Shown: piece by piece, positions 7,417 to 16,804 of the stretch
How the letters are laid out: each line of letters begins with the position of its first letter
Numbering within the stretch: position 1 is the stretch's first letter
Source of the DNA: UMGS1889 sp964540575
GTDB lineage: Bacteria > Bacillota > Clostridia > Oscillospirales > Ruminococcaceae
Direction of reading: 5' to 3'
Length of the DNA: 54,809 nt
Assembly (NCBI GenBank): GCA_964540575.1
Contig: CAZINI010000017.1
Coordinates: 1-54,809, forward strand
Translations under genes and position numbers: made by a program
Notes under the pieces: generated by a model
The model's input: the letters and a program-made list of their open reading frames with translations, nothing else
Databases searched by the model: none
What the model was told of the DNA's origin: nothing

Positions 7417-10400
7417 CTATATGCTGTCAAACTCACTGTCGCTGTCTACTGTCCGAATATTTGAAGCACTTGCTATATTGATGGTAAAGCAGTCGCCGCC
7501 TGTCTGACTGTCGGATACATTAGGGTCATTAAACATATGCGGCAGATGATTATCGGCTGTTCGGAAATATCGGCGGTAAAGCTCGATACGGAAACGATAG
7601 CTCCGCACGTCCTGATATTTCTGCTCCAGAAGTGCAAGGGTGTCGGTCAATACAGACAGGGCATTCTTCACCTGCTCGGCTGTCAGGTACTGTCCCAGCA
7701 GCTGCATCAGGCTGTCTACGGAAACATAGCTGCCTGCTCTCTTGGAGAGTGTCTGCATAGCGTCCAGCACCAGCTTTTCATCGTCGCCGCAGCCCTCTAT
7801 GAGCTGTCGGCAGGTATCGAAATTGCATATGCCGTTAAATGCTCTGCAAATATCGCTGGGATAGATGCAGTCACGGTTATCGGCGATAACCGCTTTTATC
7901 GCTCCGTTCACAAGCAGCCTTGTATACCATACCAGACCGCCCGTGTAACGCTCTATCCACTGAATGGAGGGAGATATTCTGCTGCCGCTGTCCTCCGCAA
8001 AATGGATAAACGGATTGCTGTTTATAAGGTCCATTATCATTTCTTCAATATCCGAGATGAGCATCTGACCCACGGGAATGACCTCATAGCTCTGGAACAT
8101 CTGATTGAGAGCACTTCCCGTTCGGTTATAGCGAAGCAGATTATTTGAACCGCAGATGACCATATGAACAGCCTTTGCACAGTCGGGATTTTGCTGTAAG
8201 CTTCTTAAAGAACGCAGCAGCACATCATGGCCTGTTTCCGTGCCTACGCCGTCCAGAAGTGCATCGAACTCATCAATGATAACATACAAGCCCTTTCCGT
8301 CAAGCATACCGTGCAGCTGACGGTAGAACAGGCTCAGTTCCTCAGGCTCACGGTCTGTTTCGTCCTTCTGCAATCTCCAGCGGGAAACAAACCCTGCCCA
8401 ATCGGGATGGGAAAGCACCTTGGGATATTCCAGAGGAAGCTCGTCCAGAACATTCTTGATAAACGCTTTGTATATAAACGGTCTTGTCATGCCCTGACAG
8501 TCGCAGAAAACGTGAATGGTATTGTCGCTTTTCTTAGCACGGATATATTCACGAAGATAGTTCAGCAGCGACGATTTTCCCGAACGCTTTATGCCCTGAA
8601 CGATGGCACTTTTGTATAAGGAGAAATCATCTCCCTCCAGCAGGTCGGTAAGGCTCTTTATCTCGGATTTTCTGCCCTTGAAATCACGGCTGACTATCTC
8701 ACCGTTTTCATCAACGGTAAATTTGCTTGCCTGATGAGTATTAAACTGAGGAACGGACGGTGCCTTGACATTTGAAGCAAGCGTCAGTACGCCGTGAATA
8801 GGTTCAGCCGTAAGGCGGGATTCATTGTCGTTATAGCTGAGGTCGAGAATGTACTCAAGCTTTTCCATATCATCGGAAGTTCGGTAGCTAATTTCAAAAG
8901 CAGCGTGTTCATTGGGCTTGAGTGAGGACAGCTGATAGAGGGCACTCAGCGGCTGATTTTCGTTTGTTGGGAATGCAGCCTGTATCTCCAGATGACTTGC
9001 GGAAGCTCTGCCCGTATTTTCTATCTCGCCGTATAAGCCGTCATTTTGCAGTCCGTTTTTCTCGTTGAACAGCGTTACCTTCAAGGACGGACGCTGATCC
9101 AGCTTGTTGATGGCTTGTCTGAACATTTCGTTTAATGCAGCCAGCATTTCTGTCCAGTTCATTTCCTTGGTCGATGCGACCTCACTCAGCCTTGACTGTG
9201 CGGTCTGATAGCTTCTTATGTCGGCGGTTTTTGTTCCCAGCTTGTTGGCAGCAGCCAGAAGGCTGTTGAGGACTTCGATAAGTCCGTTGGCAGCATTTGA
9301 ATATTCCGTATCCGAAAGAAGCTTTGCCGCCGCCGTATAGCCAACACGATTAAGCGAGAAATCCTCCAGCAGGCTGTCAATATTTGAAAAGCCCCTGATG
9401 CTGTACTGGAACCATATGGGGATAACATCTATCACTTCCGTGCTTATCTTGGGCGTGTTCAGACCGTAAACAGCCATATCCAGCATAGTTTTGTGGACTC
9501 TGCTCTTTTCATACTCGGGATTTTCACTTGTACTGATGCGGTTGCGGTTATAATAGTAATAATTGATGCCGAACTGAACGATAGCGTGCTCTGTCCCCGC
9601 CTTTTCGTCATCATTTCCGATGCACAGCAAATATATCTGTGCGGACAGCTTCAAACGCTTGCTGTGGTCGTTATCCGAATAAGCCGACAGCTTATTGTAC
9701 TCATTTAACAGCTCCTGCATGGAAAGTCCGCTTATATCTTCCCCGCAGAATTTCTCCGCCTCCGAAATGAAAAACGGCACAAGACCCTCCGATTTGTTTA
9801 TTTCGGCAGTCACACGGTTTGCATGCTCCGTTGATTCATTTTCGAGATTTTTAAGATCTATCGACGGGAACAGCGATGCAGACGGACGGACACAAAGAGG
9901 TATCCAGTAGTTATCCTTCTTATGGGCACCCTGTGCTTCCGACAGCATCGTCAGACGACGGGTAAGACCCTCTATATTATCCGGGTCGGAGAGGAACAGG
10001 TAATTGTTTGCCCTGTCCTTGCTTAGCAGGAACCGCAGAAATGCTATCAGTGCGGAACGCTCCGTATCCGTGCGGAATTCCGACACCATATCTAACATTT
10101 CCTCTTCACCGATATTATTGGAAAGTATCTTTCTTACCGCAATAAAGAGCCGTAAATTTATTCCCTTGAAATAGGTGCTGAGGCGGTCAAAATATTTTGC
10201 ATATCCTTCATTGAGCAATGCGGTCATCATATTCATGCAGGAATGCTGTGAGCAGTTCTTGCTGCCAAGGTCCATTCCCGCAAAAACATAGGAGATACGC
10301 ATCCATGTTTCATTTATTTCATTGTATTCGTTTCTGATCTCGGGGGTTATATAGCCCCCTGTAAATTTCAGTATGGTATAGGCATTAGTGACGTCAAGTG

Positions 10401-13400
10401 CCTCATACGCTGCCGCTGCCAGCTCATAGTCGCCCTTGCGGAACCAATCTCTTGCATTTCCCGACAAAAGCTGTATCTTCATATTGTCCTGAGCAAGCCG
10501 CATCATAATAGAGAAGCTGTCCCTTGCGGACGCACCCTTGGGACGCTCGCTCATCATCAGCTTGTAACAGCAGTTCTTTTCGGGGCTGTTAATGTCCTTC
10601 AGATTTCCAAGGCAGACAAGATGCTCCTCCCATGGCAGACGAAGCATGCTCCAGTTTACCGAATCCGCATTTATCTTTGTAGCCAGATTATACAGATGAT
10701 TGAGCACACGTTCTGCGGCGGTTTTTTTACCTGACGGTTCTATGCCGCTCTGAGCCCATTTCACGAATTCAGCCTGCTCCTCTGCCGAAGGAAGGCTGCT
10801 CCATACACGAAGAAGTCCTCTGAGAAGGCCCCATGTGGCATACTTGTCCACCCGATAGGTATGGATCCAATTCGGTATACGGCGTTTAAATGCCTCGCTG
10901 ATAAACAGCTGCCAGTTTCCCGTGACAGCACCGAGAAGCGAATGTATCAGCAGGCTGAAATCATCCGATTCGCTGTCAATACCGACAAAAAGGCTCTTTA
11001 CTTCATTGGAAAGCTGATTTATACGGCTGACCGTTTCATCAAGGGAACAGTTATTGCCGGGCTGATAATATCCACGGATGAGTTCGGTTACAGACTCCCA
11101 TTCGGGGTTTGTGCAGCCCATTGCCTCCATGGTATGACGGAGGACAACTATCAGTGCGATTATATCGTCCCGTGTTCTTGTGAAATAACCTCGGGAAGTA
11201 TAAAACTTGAACAGACCGACCAATGCACGATGAATGCGTGCAAGATTAGAGCCGGGCTCCTCCTTGCATATGATGAAAAGGGATTTGTAGCACATAACAT
11301 CTCTGGGATAGCAGTCCAGCAGACGTTCTATTACCGCCGCACAAACCTCTCTGTTTGCCGCATCTCCGCTGTAGCTTGACATTACCAGCGTTTGAAGCCT
11401 GAGCAGATCGGGACTGTTTCCGTTGGGCAGGATAAACCGCAGGGTCGCCCTGTTTGCTTCATCGCTCAGCCAGCTTTCCAGATCCTCCTCAGTCTGCATA
11501 GATGCAAGCTGCTTGACCAGATGAGGATAGCTGTATTCTCTGATCGATGAATTTGCGAAGCTCTGCAAAAACGGCATAACAAAGGAAAGCTTTCCGCTGA
11601 GCAGCAGCCTGCATATCAGCACAAGCCCCAGATTGACATAAGACCCCATAAGCTCGGTACTGAGCTGTTCAAGCAGTATGGTTTCGCAGTTCATTCTCAG
11701 ACCCAGCTCGACAATCACTCTAAGGATATTGTGATTATCATCGCCGCTTATCTGATTTGTCTTATTTTGATCTATCCTCTTGAATACGGCTATCAATTCA
11801 ATGATGAGAACGGCTGCCGTTTCTGAGGGACAATATGGAAAATCTATCTTCTGTGCCCTGTCGCCCTGGAAGATAGGGTCGCTGGACACAAGGATATTCT
11901 GAAGAGTTTCCATATAAGGCTTCATCGAATACCATGGCAGCGTATTTTTATAGTAATTGTTAATATTCCGAAGCCATGTTTGTATTGCAAGGAAGAACAG
12001 TGCGTCCTGATTTTCCGCAATGCAGTATAAAACGCATCTTTCCCATGCGGAATTTGCCTTGCCGTTTGAACTGCCCGTGCTGCTCTTTTCTACCCACCAC
12101 ATATCGTCGGTATCAGCTGCTTTTCCCAGATACAGTGCATAGTAATACAACGCATAAGCGTGTGCCTTGACACGTTCCTGCGGGATAAGCTTTTCAAATG
12201 CGTCCCAAGCGTCCGCATCGGTGCTGTGAAGATAAAGTCCGTGCAAAATGCTTTCCGTATCGGAATTATCCTTTTCGGGATTATTTTCCGTACCGTTGCC
12301 GAGAGTTCCGACAAAAGCGGCACAAAAAGCAAGATAATCATGAATGTCGGTATCGCTGCTTTCCAGCACATCGCACAGAAGGCTCAGCTCGGAAGCCGCT
12401 GCCTCAGCCTTGACAGCAAAATTATCGTCCACAGGCTGATAATACGCATTCATGCACCGCACAAAGTCCGCAAACGCCTTGCGTCCCCTTTTCTCCTCAA
12501 TATGCAAAATGCACCCATAAGCATCGGCGTCCCGCATCACGTCGGGCATCTGCAAAAGAAGTGCTTCGCATTCTATCAGGAAATCATCGGGAAGAAGCCC
12601 TTTCTTTTCAAATGAAATGCACTTTTTGCAAATGAAAATGCGGAATTCATCATCTCCGTTATCCTTATATCTATAAGCCGAACGCAGACAGTTTACAGCA
12701 GTTTTTTCATTGTTCTCCAGCATTGAAAAAAGCTGACTGTACAGCGGCGGACAGAAAATTATCTCATGCTCGTCAAGCTGCTCAACAAGCGTATCAAGCA
12801 CAAGCGGCGGGATAACATTGCTGCTTAACAGTTCGCTGAGCTTCTGTGCTTTTTCGGCGGGAAGCTCGTCCCGCTCCAACAGCTCCGTTATCCGAAGCTG
12901 CATAAAATCTTCGGAAAGCTCGGAGTATTTTTCGGGGTCAAGAATTTGAAGCTCTCTCGCAAGGCCGTGCTGTGCTTCAATGCCCGACTCCTTCATCATA
13001 TTGAATTTATCTTCAAGATAAGAAGCCTTGAGCAATGCAAAATCCGTGATATTCAAAAGATTTCCGCAGTATATGGACAGTTCGGGACAGCATTCTGTCA
13101 TCTCCGATGCTGTCTTGTACAGTTCATCTTTGCTGACTGCACCGTTTGCGGAAACCAGCTGTTCCAATTCGGCAGCATTTAATTTTTTCAAAGCAGAGGG
13201 GAATACTCTCTTTAAAAGCTCCGTATGCAAAAGCTTGTTATTATCGGCAAGCTTCGCCGCCAATTCAAGCAAAATATCCGCATCATCAACAGCCGAAGCA
13301 GCATCAAATTCGGGCAGATGCGAAATGCTCTGTCCGCACATAAGCATGGAAATTATCACCTGCATAGTGCCCCGTGCGGAAAGCTCACGGTTTTCGCCTG

Positions 13401-16251
13401 CCGCATCGCACACCCGAGCGTATTCGCCGTTTTTAAATAACAGGTCGATATAATAAGAGAAATGTTCGTCCCTCAGTTCGGGATTTTCCGAAAGGAACCC
13501 AAGCATTTTTCTGTCATCATTTTTATCGTAATACAGCTCAAACAGGAAGGCCTGTCTTTCGGCAGTATTTTCGGATAACACAGCAAACTGAAATGCCAGA
13601 TCGCCCCAATTTCCGATGAACGCATATATCCTCTCAGCGACCTGAAGCGGCGTGCTGCCACGGGCGTATTTGTTCTGCCTGAGTATATCGGAAACCACGT
13701 TTTCCGACAATTCGGGGAAATACTTTGCAGCCTCGCTGAGATTTTCCGGTCTTAAAATGTAGTTTTGCAGTTCGGGACTGAGGTGAACAATATGATGAAC
13801 AAGCGTCGGCTTGATATTTTCATAAAGCGTTGTCAGGGTATTCTGTAAATGCTCGTCACACTGCATTGACCTGACAATTGAGATGCCCTCATCTGTCAGC
13901 AAAGCGGGAACGTCCCTTTGAATTGACTCTGTAAGAGAAACATATCCGAATGAAAGAAGCGTCAGCATCAGTTCTCTTCGGCTTTCTGTGGGGATATTGT
14001 CGGCAGATATGTTGAACAGCTTTCCCGCAAGCTCATAACGGTTTGTGTCAATATAATGCTTTATGAGAGCTTCCGCAGCACCGTCCTCATGCTGTGCCAT
14101 ACCAAGCAGCAGGCAGCGGTCGATAAGCCTGCTTGATATTCCTATGACCGATTTAAGCCGCTCCGCAGCGTGAAGCGGAGTTACATCGGAGGTAAGCTGA
14201 AGCTTCTGTAAATTATCGCATAAAACGCCGATATTTTCGCTGTCATACCCCAACGCCTGCATGGCAGCGGCATCGTTTATCAGCTCGTAAACCGTTCCCG
14301 CATCGCCCAGCATAACCGATTCCTCAAAAGCGTTCGGCAGCCCGAATGCGGTATTGTCAATGTTCCATATTTCGCCGTTCAGAGCAGCATTGAGTATAGC
14401 TTCATCATCGGGCACAGCCATCTTCATTTTCGGCTTTTTATTTTTGCTTTCCAGCTGATTTATAAGGGAAACTATCTCGGGGATAAGTCCCAAAAAGTCC
14501 ATATCAATATCTTTATTGCAGATAGAATGCTTGAGCTGCACAGGCTTGAGCGATGAACCGAAATGCTCATTTATTGCGTCCATAGCAGTATATTCCAAAT
14601 CGCCCAGAACTCCCCTTGCAAGCGGGTCAAAGGAACGCAGAGTCATAATAGCCTGATACGGGTGAAGCAGCTTTTTCAGACGTTCGGTCATCTGATCGCT
14701 GATATTCTGACGGAGCAGCTGTTTGCACAGAGCAATATCCCTGTCCGCCAGATTTTCGGGACAGAGCATATTATCCTCCATAAAGGTCCAGACCTCTTGT
14801 GCCAGCTCACCGAATTTCTGATCGAACTTTTCCTGTACCTTGTTAGCGTCATTCAGGTCGTCCAGAAACTTTTGCACAGCATCGATGCTCGAAGGGAACT
14901 CGTCAAATTCGGCGTCAGCAGAATCAAGTATGCCTTTCATCTCATTCCAGCCGTTTATATATTCCGTAACGGCAGCAGCAGCATTTTCGGGAACAGCACT
15001 TCCGCCGTCCACAGCATTCTGCAAATCGGAATATGCAGCCATCAGCTCGGACTGTGCTCTCCTGACCGTTTCCAAAGCCATTGACAACGCAGCGGCAGTC
15101 TTAGTCCTTTCTTCGCCGTAGGACGCCTGAGAATCCAGACCGAATGCATCGCAAAGCCAGCGTCCATCCTCGCTGTCCTGCCCCGGAAACGACAAAGCAG
15201 AGCATATCCAATCCTGAATAGCTCCCTCGTTGGTATTTTTCGATAAAATGCCGTAAATGTCCTGCTCCAACGGAGTTTTCATTCCCGTGAAAAAAGCCAT
15301 TTTGGGCGTATCGCTTTTGCTGTCATCCAGCATGCCGCCGTTAAGCCCGATAAGGCATTGTGCAAGGGCAGAGGTGCGGCGGCTTGCCCATTCCGCCTGA
15401 CTGAGAGTTTCGTCCCCCCGAAGCTCCCTTGCCTGCCTGAGCAGATTTCCCGAAGCAGGGCAGAAGCAGAATTTATTCACATATTTCCGTGTGATACGGT
15501 CGGCATTCTCGGCGGGAACACTTGCGGAAGAACCGGAGAGCAGCTTGACCTTCAGCTGAATATTTCCATCAATATCCACAGGCTCTATGCTGACCAGATC
15601 GGAAAATTCCTCAAGAAAAGCGGAAAATTTGGTGTAACCGTAATTTTTGTACAGATAGGGAGAATGATTTATTTTTGCCGCAACAATAGCTATATCCAGC
15701 TCTACCGCCTCATGCTCGTCAAACACTTCCTTGATAAGCTTTGAAACAGGCTCGTGATAATCACTTTTAGCCCTGACGAAACGATAGTATGTGCTGTTAT
15801 TCAGCTTTACTTCCTTTTTCGTCATAATATTATCGAATTCCATAAGGAAGCTCAGGCACTTTTCGTACCCGTATTTTTTGTATGAATACCCCATATCATT
15901 CAGCTTGCCGGCGATCATTGCCATATCAAGCTCATCGGAATTTCTTTCTTTGAAAAGGGATATTAAATAATCTTCAATTTCCGTTCTGTCTTTTTGGGGG
16001 ATAGATCTTGTTACAGCAGGCTCATTCAGTTCAACAGCCATTGCAATATTAACGCCGTCTTTTGTGGCAAATGACTGAACTATCCTGATCTCCTGACCTT
16101 TCACAAAGCTTTCGATCGGGATACCGCCTGTGTTTCTTTCATCAAAGCGATAGTTTTTTCCGTCCTGCTCACCCACTGCAAAACATGTAATTTTGCTGCA
16201 TTCCTCTTTTTTATCATAAAGAGAAACTATATTTGTGATCTTCGCTTTCAT
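7417..16251 (-). CDS. Giant 2944-residue protein: OST-HTH modules, solenoid, C-terminal ATPase
   Basis: By far the largest gene here. Residues 1-78 look like a small beta-barrel. Two similar winged-helix modules follow at about 90-158 and 165-237, each with a hydrophobic D-x-A core and a Y-K-K/N-YGY-x-K-x-S-x-FL-x-EF signature, resembling OST-HTH/LOTUS RNA-binding domains. Residues about 260-2350 are helical and Leu/Ala/Glu-rich, probably a solenoid without clear TPR consensus. An Ig-like beta domain (about 2385-2495) precedes an Orc/STAND-type ATPase: Walker A QGIKRSGKSS near 2550, Walker B VIIDEFDALL near 2660, sensor-like VICGSNN near 2690, then a winged helix. AAGGGATG precedes the ATG. 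First gene of the operon, with a consensus promoter at 16305-16333. Family not recognised; ATPase confident, OST-HTH moderately so. Confidence 0.8.
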   Translation of the reverse strand: MKAKITNIVSLYDKKEECSKITCFAVGEQDGKNYRFDERNTGGIPIESFVKGQEIRIVQSFATKDGVNIAMAVELNEPAVTRSIPQKDRTEIEDYLISLFKERNSDELDMAMIAGKLNDMGYSYKKYGYEKCLSFLMEFDNIMTKKEVKLNNSTYYRFVRAKSDYHEPVSKLIKEVFDEHEAVELDIAIVAAKINHSPYLYKNYGYTKFSAFLEEFSDLVSIEPVDIDGNIQLKVKLLSGSSASVPAENADRITRKYVNKFCFCPASGNLLRQARELRGDETLSQAEWASRRTSALAQCLIGLNGGMLDDSKSDTPKMAFFTGMKTPLEQDIYGILSKNTNEGAIQDWICSALSFPGQDSEDGRWLCDAFGLDSQASYGEERTKTAAALSMALETVRRAQSELMAAYSDLQNAVDGGSAVPENAAAAVTEYINGWNEMKGILDSADAEFDEFPSSIDAVQKFLDDLNDANKVQEKFDQKFGELAQEVWTFMEDNMLCPENLADRDIALCKQLLRQNISDQMTERLKKLLHPYQAIMTLRSFDPLARGVLGDLEYTAMDAINEHFGSSLKPVQLKHSICNKDIDMDFLGLIPEIVSLINQLESKNKKPKMKMAVPDDEAILNAALNGEIWNIDNTAFGLPNAFEESVMLGDAGTVYELINDAAAMQALGYDSENIGVLCDNLQKLQLTSDVTPLHAAERLKSVIGISSRLIDRCLLLGMAQHEDGAAEALIKHYIDTNRYELAGKLFNISADNIPTESRRELMLTLLSFGYVSLTESIQRDVPALLTDEGISIVRSMQCDEHLQNTLTTLYENIKPTLVHHIVHLSPELQNYILRPENLSEAAKYFPELSENVVSDILRQNKYARGSTPLQVAERIYAFIGNWGDLAFQFAVLSENTAERQAFLFELYYDKNDDRKMLGFLSENPELRDEHFSYYIDLLFKNGEYARVCDAAGENRELSARGTMQVIISMLMCGQSISHLPEFDAASAVDDADILLELAAKLADNNKLLHTELLKRVFPSALKKLNAAELEQLVSANGAVSKDELYKTASEMTECCPELSIYCGNLLNITDFALLKASYLEDKFNMMKESGIEAQHGLARELQILDPEKYSELSEDFMQLRITELLERDELPAEKAQKLSELLSSNVIPPLVLDTLVEQLDEHEIIFCPPLYSQLFSMLENNEKTAVNCLRSAYRYKDNGDDEFRIFICKKCISFEKKGLLPDDFLIECEALLLQMPDVMRDADAYGCILHIEEKRGRKAFADFVRCMNAYYQPVDDNFAVKAEAAASELSLLCDVLESSDTDIHDYLAFCAAFVGTLGNGTENNPEKDNSDTESILHGLYLHSTDADAWDAFEKLIPQERVKAHAYALYYYALYLGKAADTDDMWWVEKSSTGSSNGKANSAWERCVLYCIAENQDALFFLAIQTWLRNINNYYKNTLPWYSMKPYMETLQNILVSSDPIFQGDRAQKIDFPYCPSETAAVLIIELIAVFKRIDQNKTNQISGDDNHNILRVIVELGLRMNCETILLEQLSTELMGSYVNLGLVLICRLLLSGKLSFVMPFLQSFANSSIREYSYPHLVKQLASMQTEEDLESWLSDEANRATLRFILPNGNSPDLLRLQTLVMSSYSGDAANREVCAAVIERLLDCYPRDVMCYKSLFIICKEEPGSNLARIHRALVGLFKFYTSRGYFTRTRDDIIALIVVLRHTMEAMGCTNPEWESVTELIRGYYQPGNNCSLDETVSRINQLSNEVKSLFVGIDSESDDFSLLIHSLLGAVTGNWQLFISEAFKRRIPNWIHTYRVDKYATWGLLRGLLRVWSSLPSAEEQAEFVKWAQSGIEPSGKKTAAERVLNHLYNLATKINADSVNWSMLRLPWEEHLVCLGNLKDINSPEKNCCYKLMMSERPKGASARDSFSIMMRLAQDNMKIQLLSGNARDWFRKGDYELAAAAYEALDVTNAYTILKFTGGYITPEIRNEYNEINETWMRISYVFAGMDLGSKNCSQHSCMNMMTALLNEGYAKYFDRLSTYFKGINLRLFIAVRKILSNNIGEEEMLDMVSEFRTDTERSALIAFLRFLLSKDRANNYLFLSDPDNIEGLTRRLTMLSEAQGAHKKDNYWIPLCVRPSASLFPSIDLKNLENESTEHANRVTAEINKSEGLVPFFISEAEKFCGEDISGLSMQELLNEYNKLSAYSDNDHSKRLKLSAQIYLLCIGNDDEKAGTEHAIVQFGINYYYYNRNRISTSENPEYEKSRVHKTMLDMAVYGLNTPKISTEVIDVIPIWFQYSIRGFSNIDSLLEDFSLNRVGYTAAAKLLSDTEYSNAANGLIEVLNSLLAAANKLGTKTADIRSYQTAQSRLSEVASTKEMNWTEMLAALNEMFRQAINKLDQRPSLKVTLFNEKNGLQNDGLYGEIENTGRASASHLEIQAAFPTNENQPLSALYQLSSLKPNEHAAFEISYRTSDDMEKLEYILDLSYNDNESRLTAEPIHGVLTLASNVKAPSVPQFNTHQASKFTVDENGEIVSRDFKGRKSEIKSLTDLLEGDDFSLYKSAIVQGIKRSGKSSLLNYLREYIRAKKSDNTIHVFCDCQGMTRPFIYKAFIKNVLDELPLEYPKVLSHPDWAGFVSRWRLQKDETDREPEELSLFYRQLHGMLDGKGLYVIIDEFDALLDGVGTETGHDVLLRSLRSLQQNPDCAKAVHMVICGSNNLLRYNRTGSALNQMFQSYEVIPVGQMLISDIEEMIMDLINSNPFIHFAEDSGSRISPSIQWIERYTGGLVWYTRLLVNGAIKAVIADNRDCIYPSDICRAFNGICNFDTCRQLIEGCGDDEKLVLDAMQTLSKRAGSYVSVDSLMQLLGQYLTAEQVKNALSVLTDTLALLEQKYQDVRSYRFRIELYRRYFRTADNHLPHMFNDPNVSDSQTGGDCFTINIASASNIRTVDSDSEFDSI

Positions 16252-16304
16252 AAAATATCATCCCTTACATAAAGACTAAGGAAACACTTCCCCCAATTAT
16301 GATA

Positions 16305-16333
16305 ATTATACCATATACCGCAAAAATTGTCAA
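16305..16333 (-). promoter_or_regulatory. Consensus promoter of the giant-gene operon
   Basis: On the minus strand TTGACA (16333-16328) and TATAAT (16310-16305) are separated by 17 bases. The predicted start near 16298 leaves a leader of about 47 bases. Such a strong promoter suggests steady expression of the three-gene system; no operator-like repeat is obvious inside it. Confidence 0.85.
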
Positions 16334-16370
16334 CAAAATCCGATTTTGTGACACCGAAAGCCAAAAGTAA

Positions 16371-16607
16371 AAAGTTTCGCCAGCCTTTTCTAAAGGCTGC
16401 AGGGGGTCAAGGGGGGCAGAGCCACCCTTGTCGCACGTCGCAACGTGCGAAACACCCTTTCCAGTCATTAACAAGTCACACTTAACCAACAGCAAAACGC
16501 AAAAACTTCCAAATATAAAAAGGCACCGCACACAAAAGAAACAGTAAAGCAACAAATCCAATTACAACATCAAAATCATCGGAACCCGACACAGTGTGCG
16601 GTGCCGC
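16371..16607. repeat. Dispersed structured intergenic repeat, copy 2 (inverted)
   Basis: Inverted and diverged copy of the element at 10-243. The hairpin CGCACGT-CGCA-ACGTGCG at 16432-16449 corresponds to 164-181 with one compensated base pair; CAGCCTTT/AAAGGCTG and the GCACCGCACAC pair are kept. It sits just upstream of the giant-gene promoter. The rest of the gap, 16649-16757, shows nothing I can name. Confidence 0.75.
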
Positions 16608-16648
16608 AAAAAATGCGGTCGGGGTTAACCCCCGACCGCATTTTTTGC
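16606..16648. terminator. Perfect 19-base-pair hairpin, terminator-like
   Basis: A perfect 19-base-pair stem (16606-16624 with 16630-16648) around a 5-base loop, with A6 and T6 tracts near the outer ends of its arms. It lies between the dispersed repeat and the end of the Res gene and could act as a bidirectional terminator or be part of the repeat's outer structure. Confidence 0.6.
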
Positions 16649-16757
16649 CCCGCCGACGCAAGGAGGCGGGTGAAAGCAGTGGTCATAGATTTTTTGCGTC
16701 AGAACACAAAACTTAGCAGAACATTTTTTGAAATTGATTTCCTTGGTTTTATGACCA

Positions 16758-16798
16758 ACAAAAAAATGCAGCCGAGGTTCACCCACGACTGCATTTTT
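16758..16798 (-). terminator. Intrinsic terminator of the type III RM operon
   Basis: On the minus strand AAAAATGCAGTCG pairs with CGGCTGCATTTTT (plus 16786-16798 and 16762-16774) apart from one mismatch or wobble, followed by a T-run (plus A-run 16758-16764). It lies 7 bases beyond the Res stop codon. Confidence 0.8.
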
Positions 16799-16804
16799 AT
16801 CGCA

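Noticed and set aside
7537..15744. Many plus-strand frames of 70-200 codons opposite the giant gene
   Set aside because: They lack ribosome binding sites, contain no domain pattern, and follow from base composition opposite an 8.8-kb coding region.
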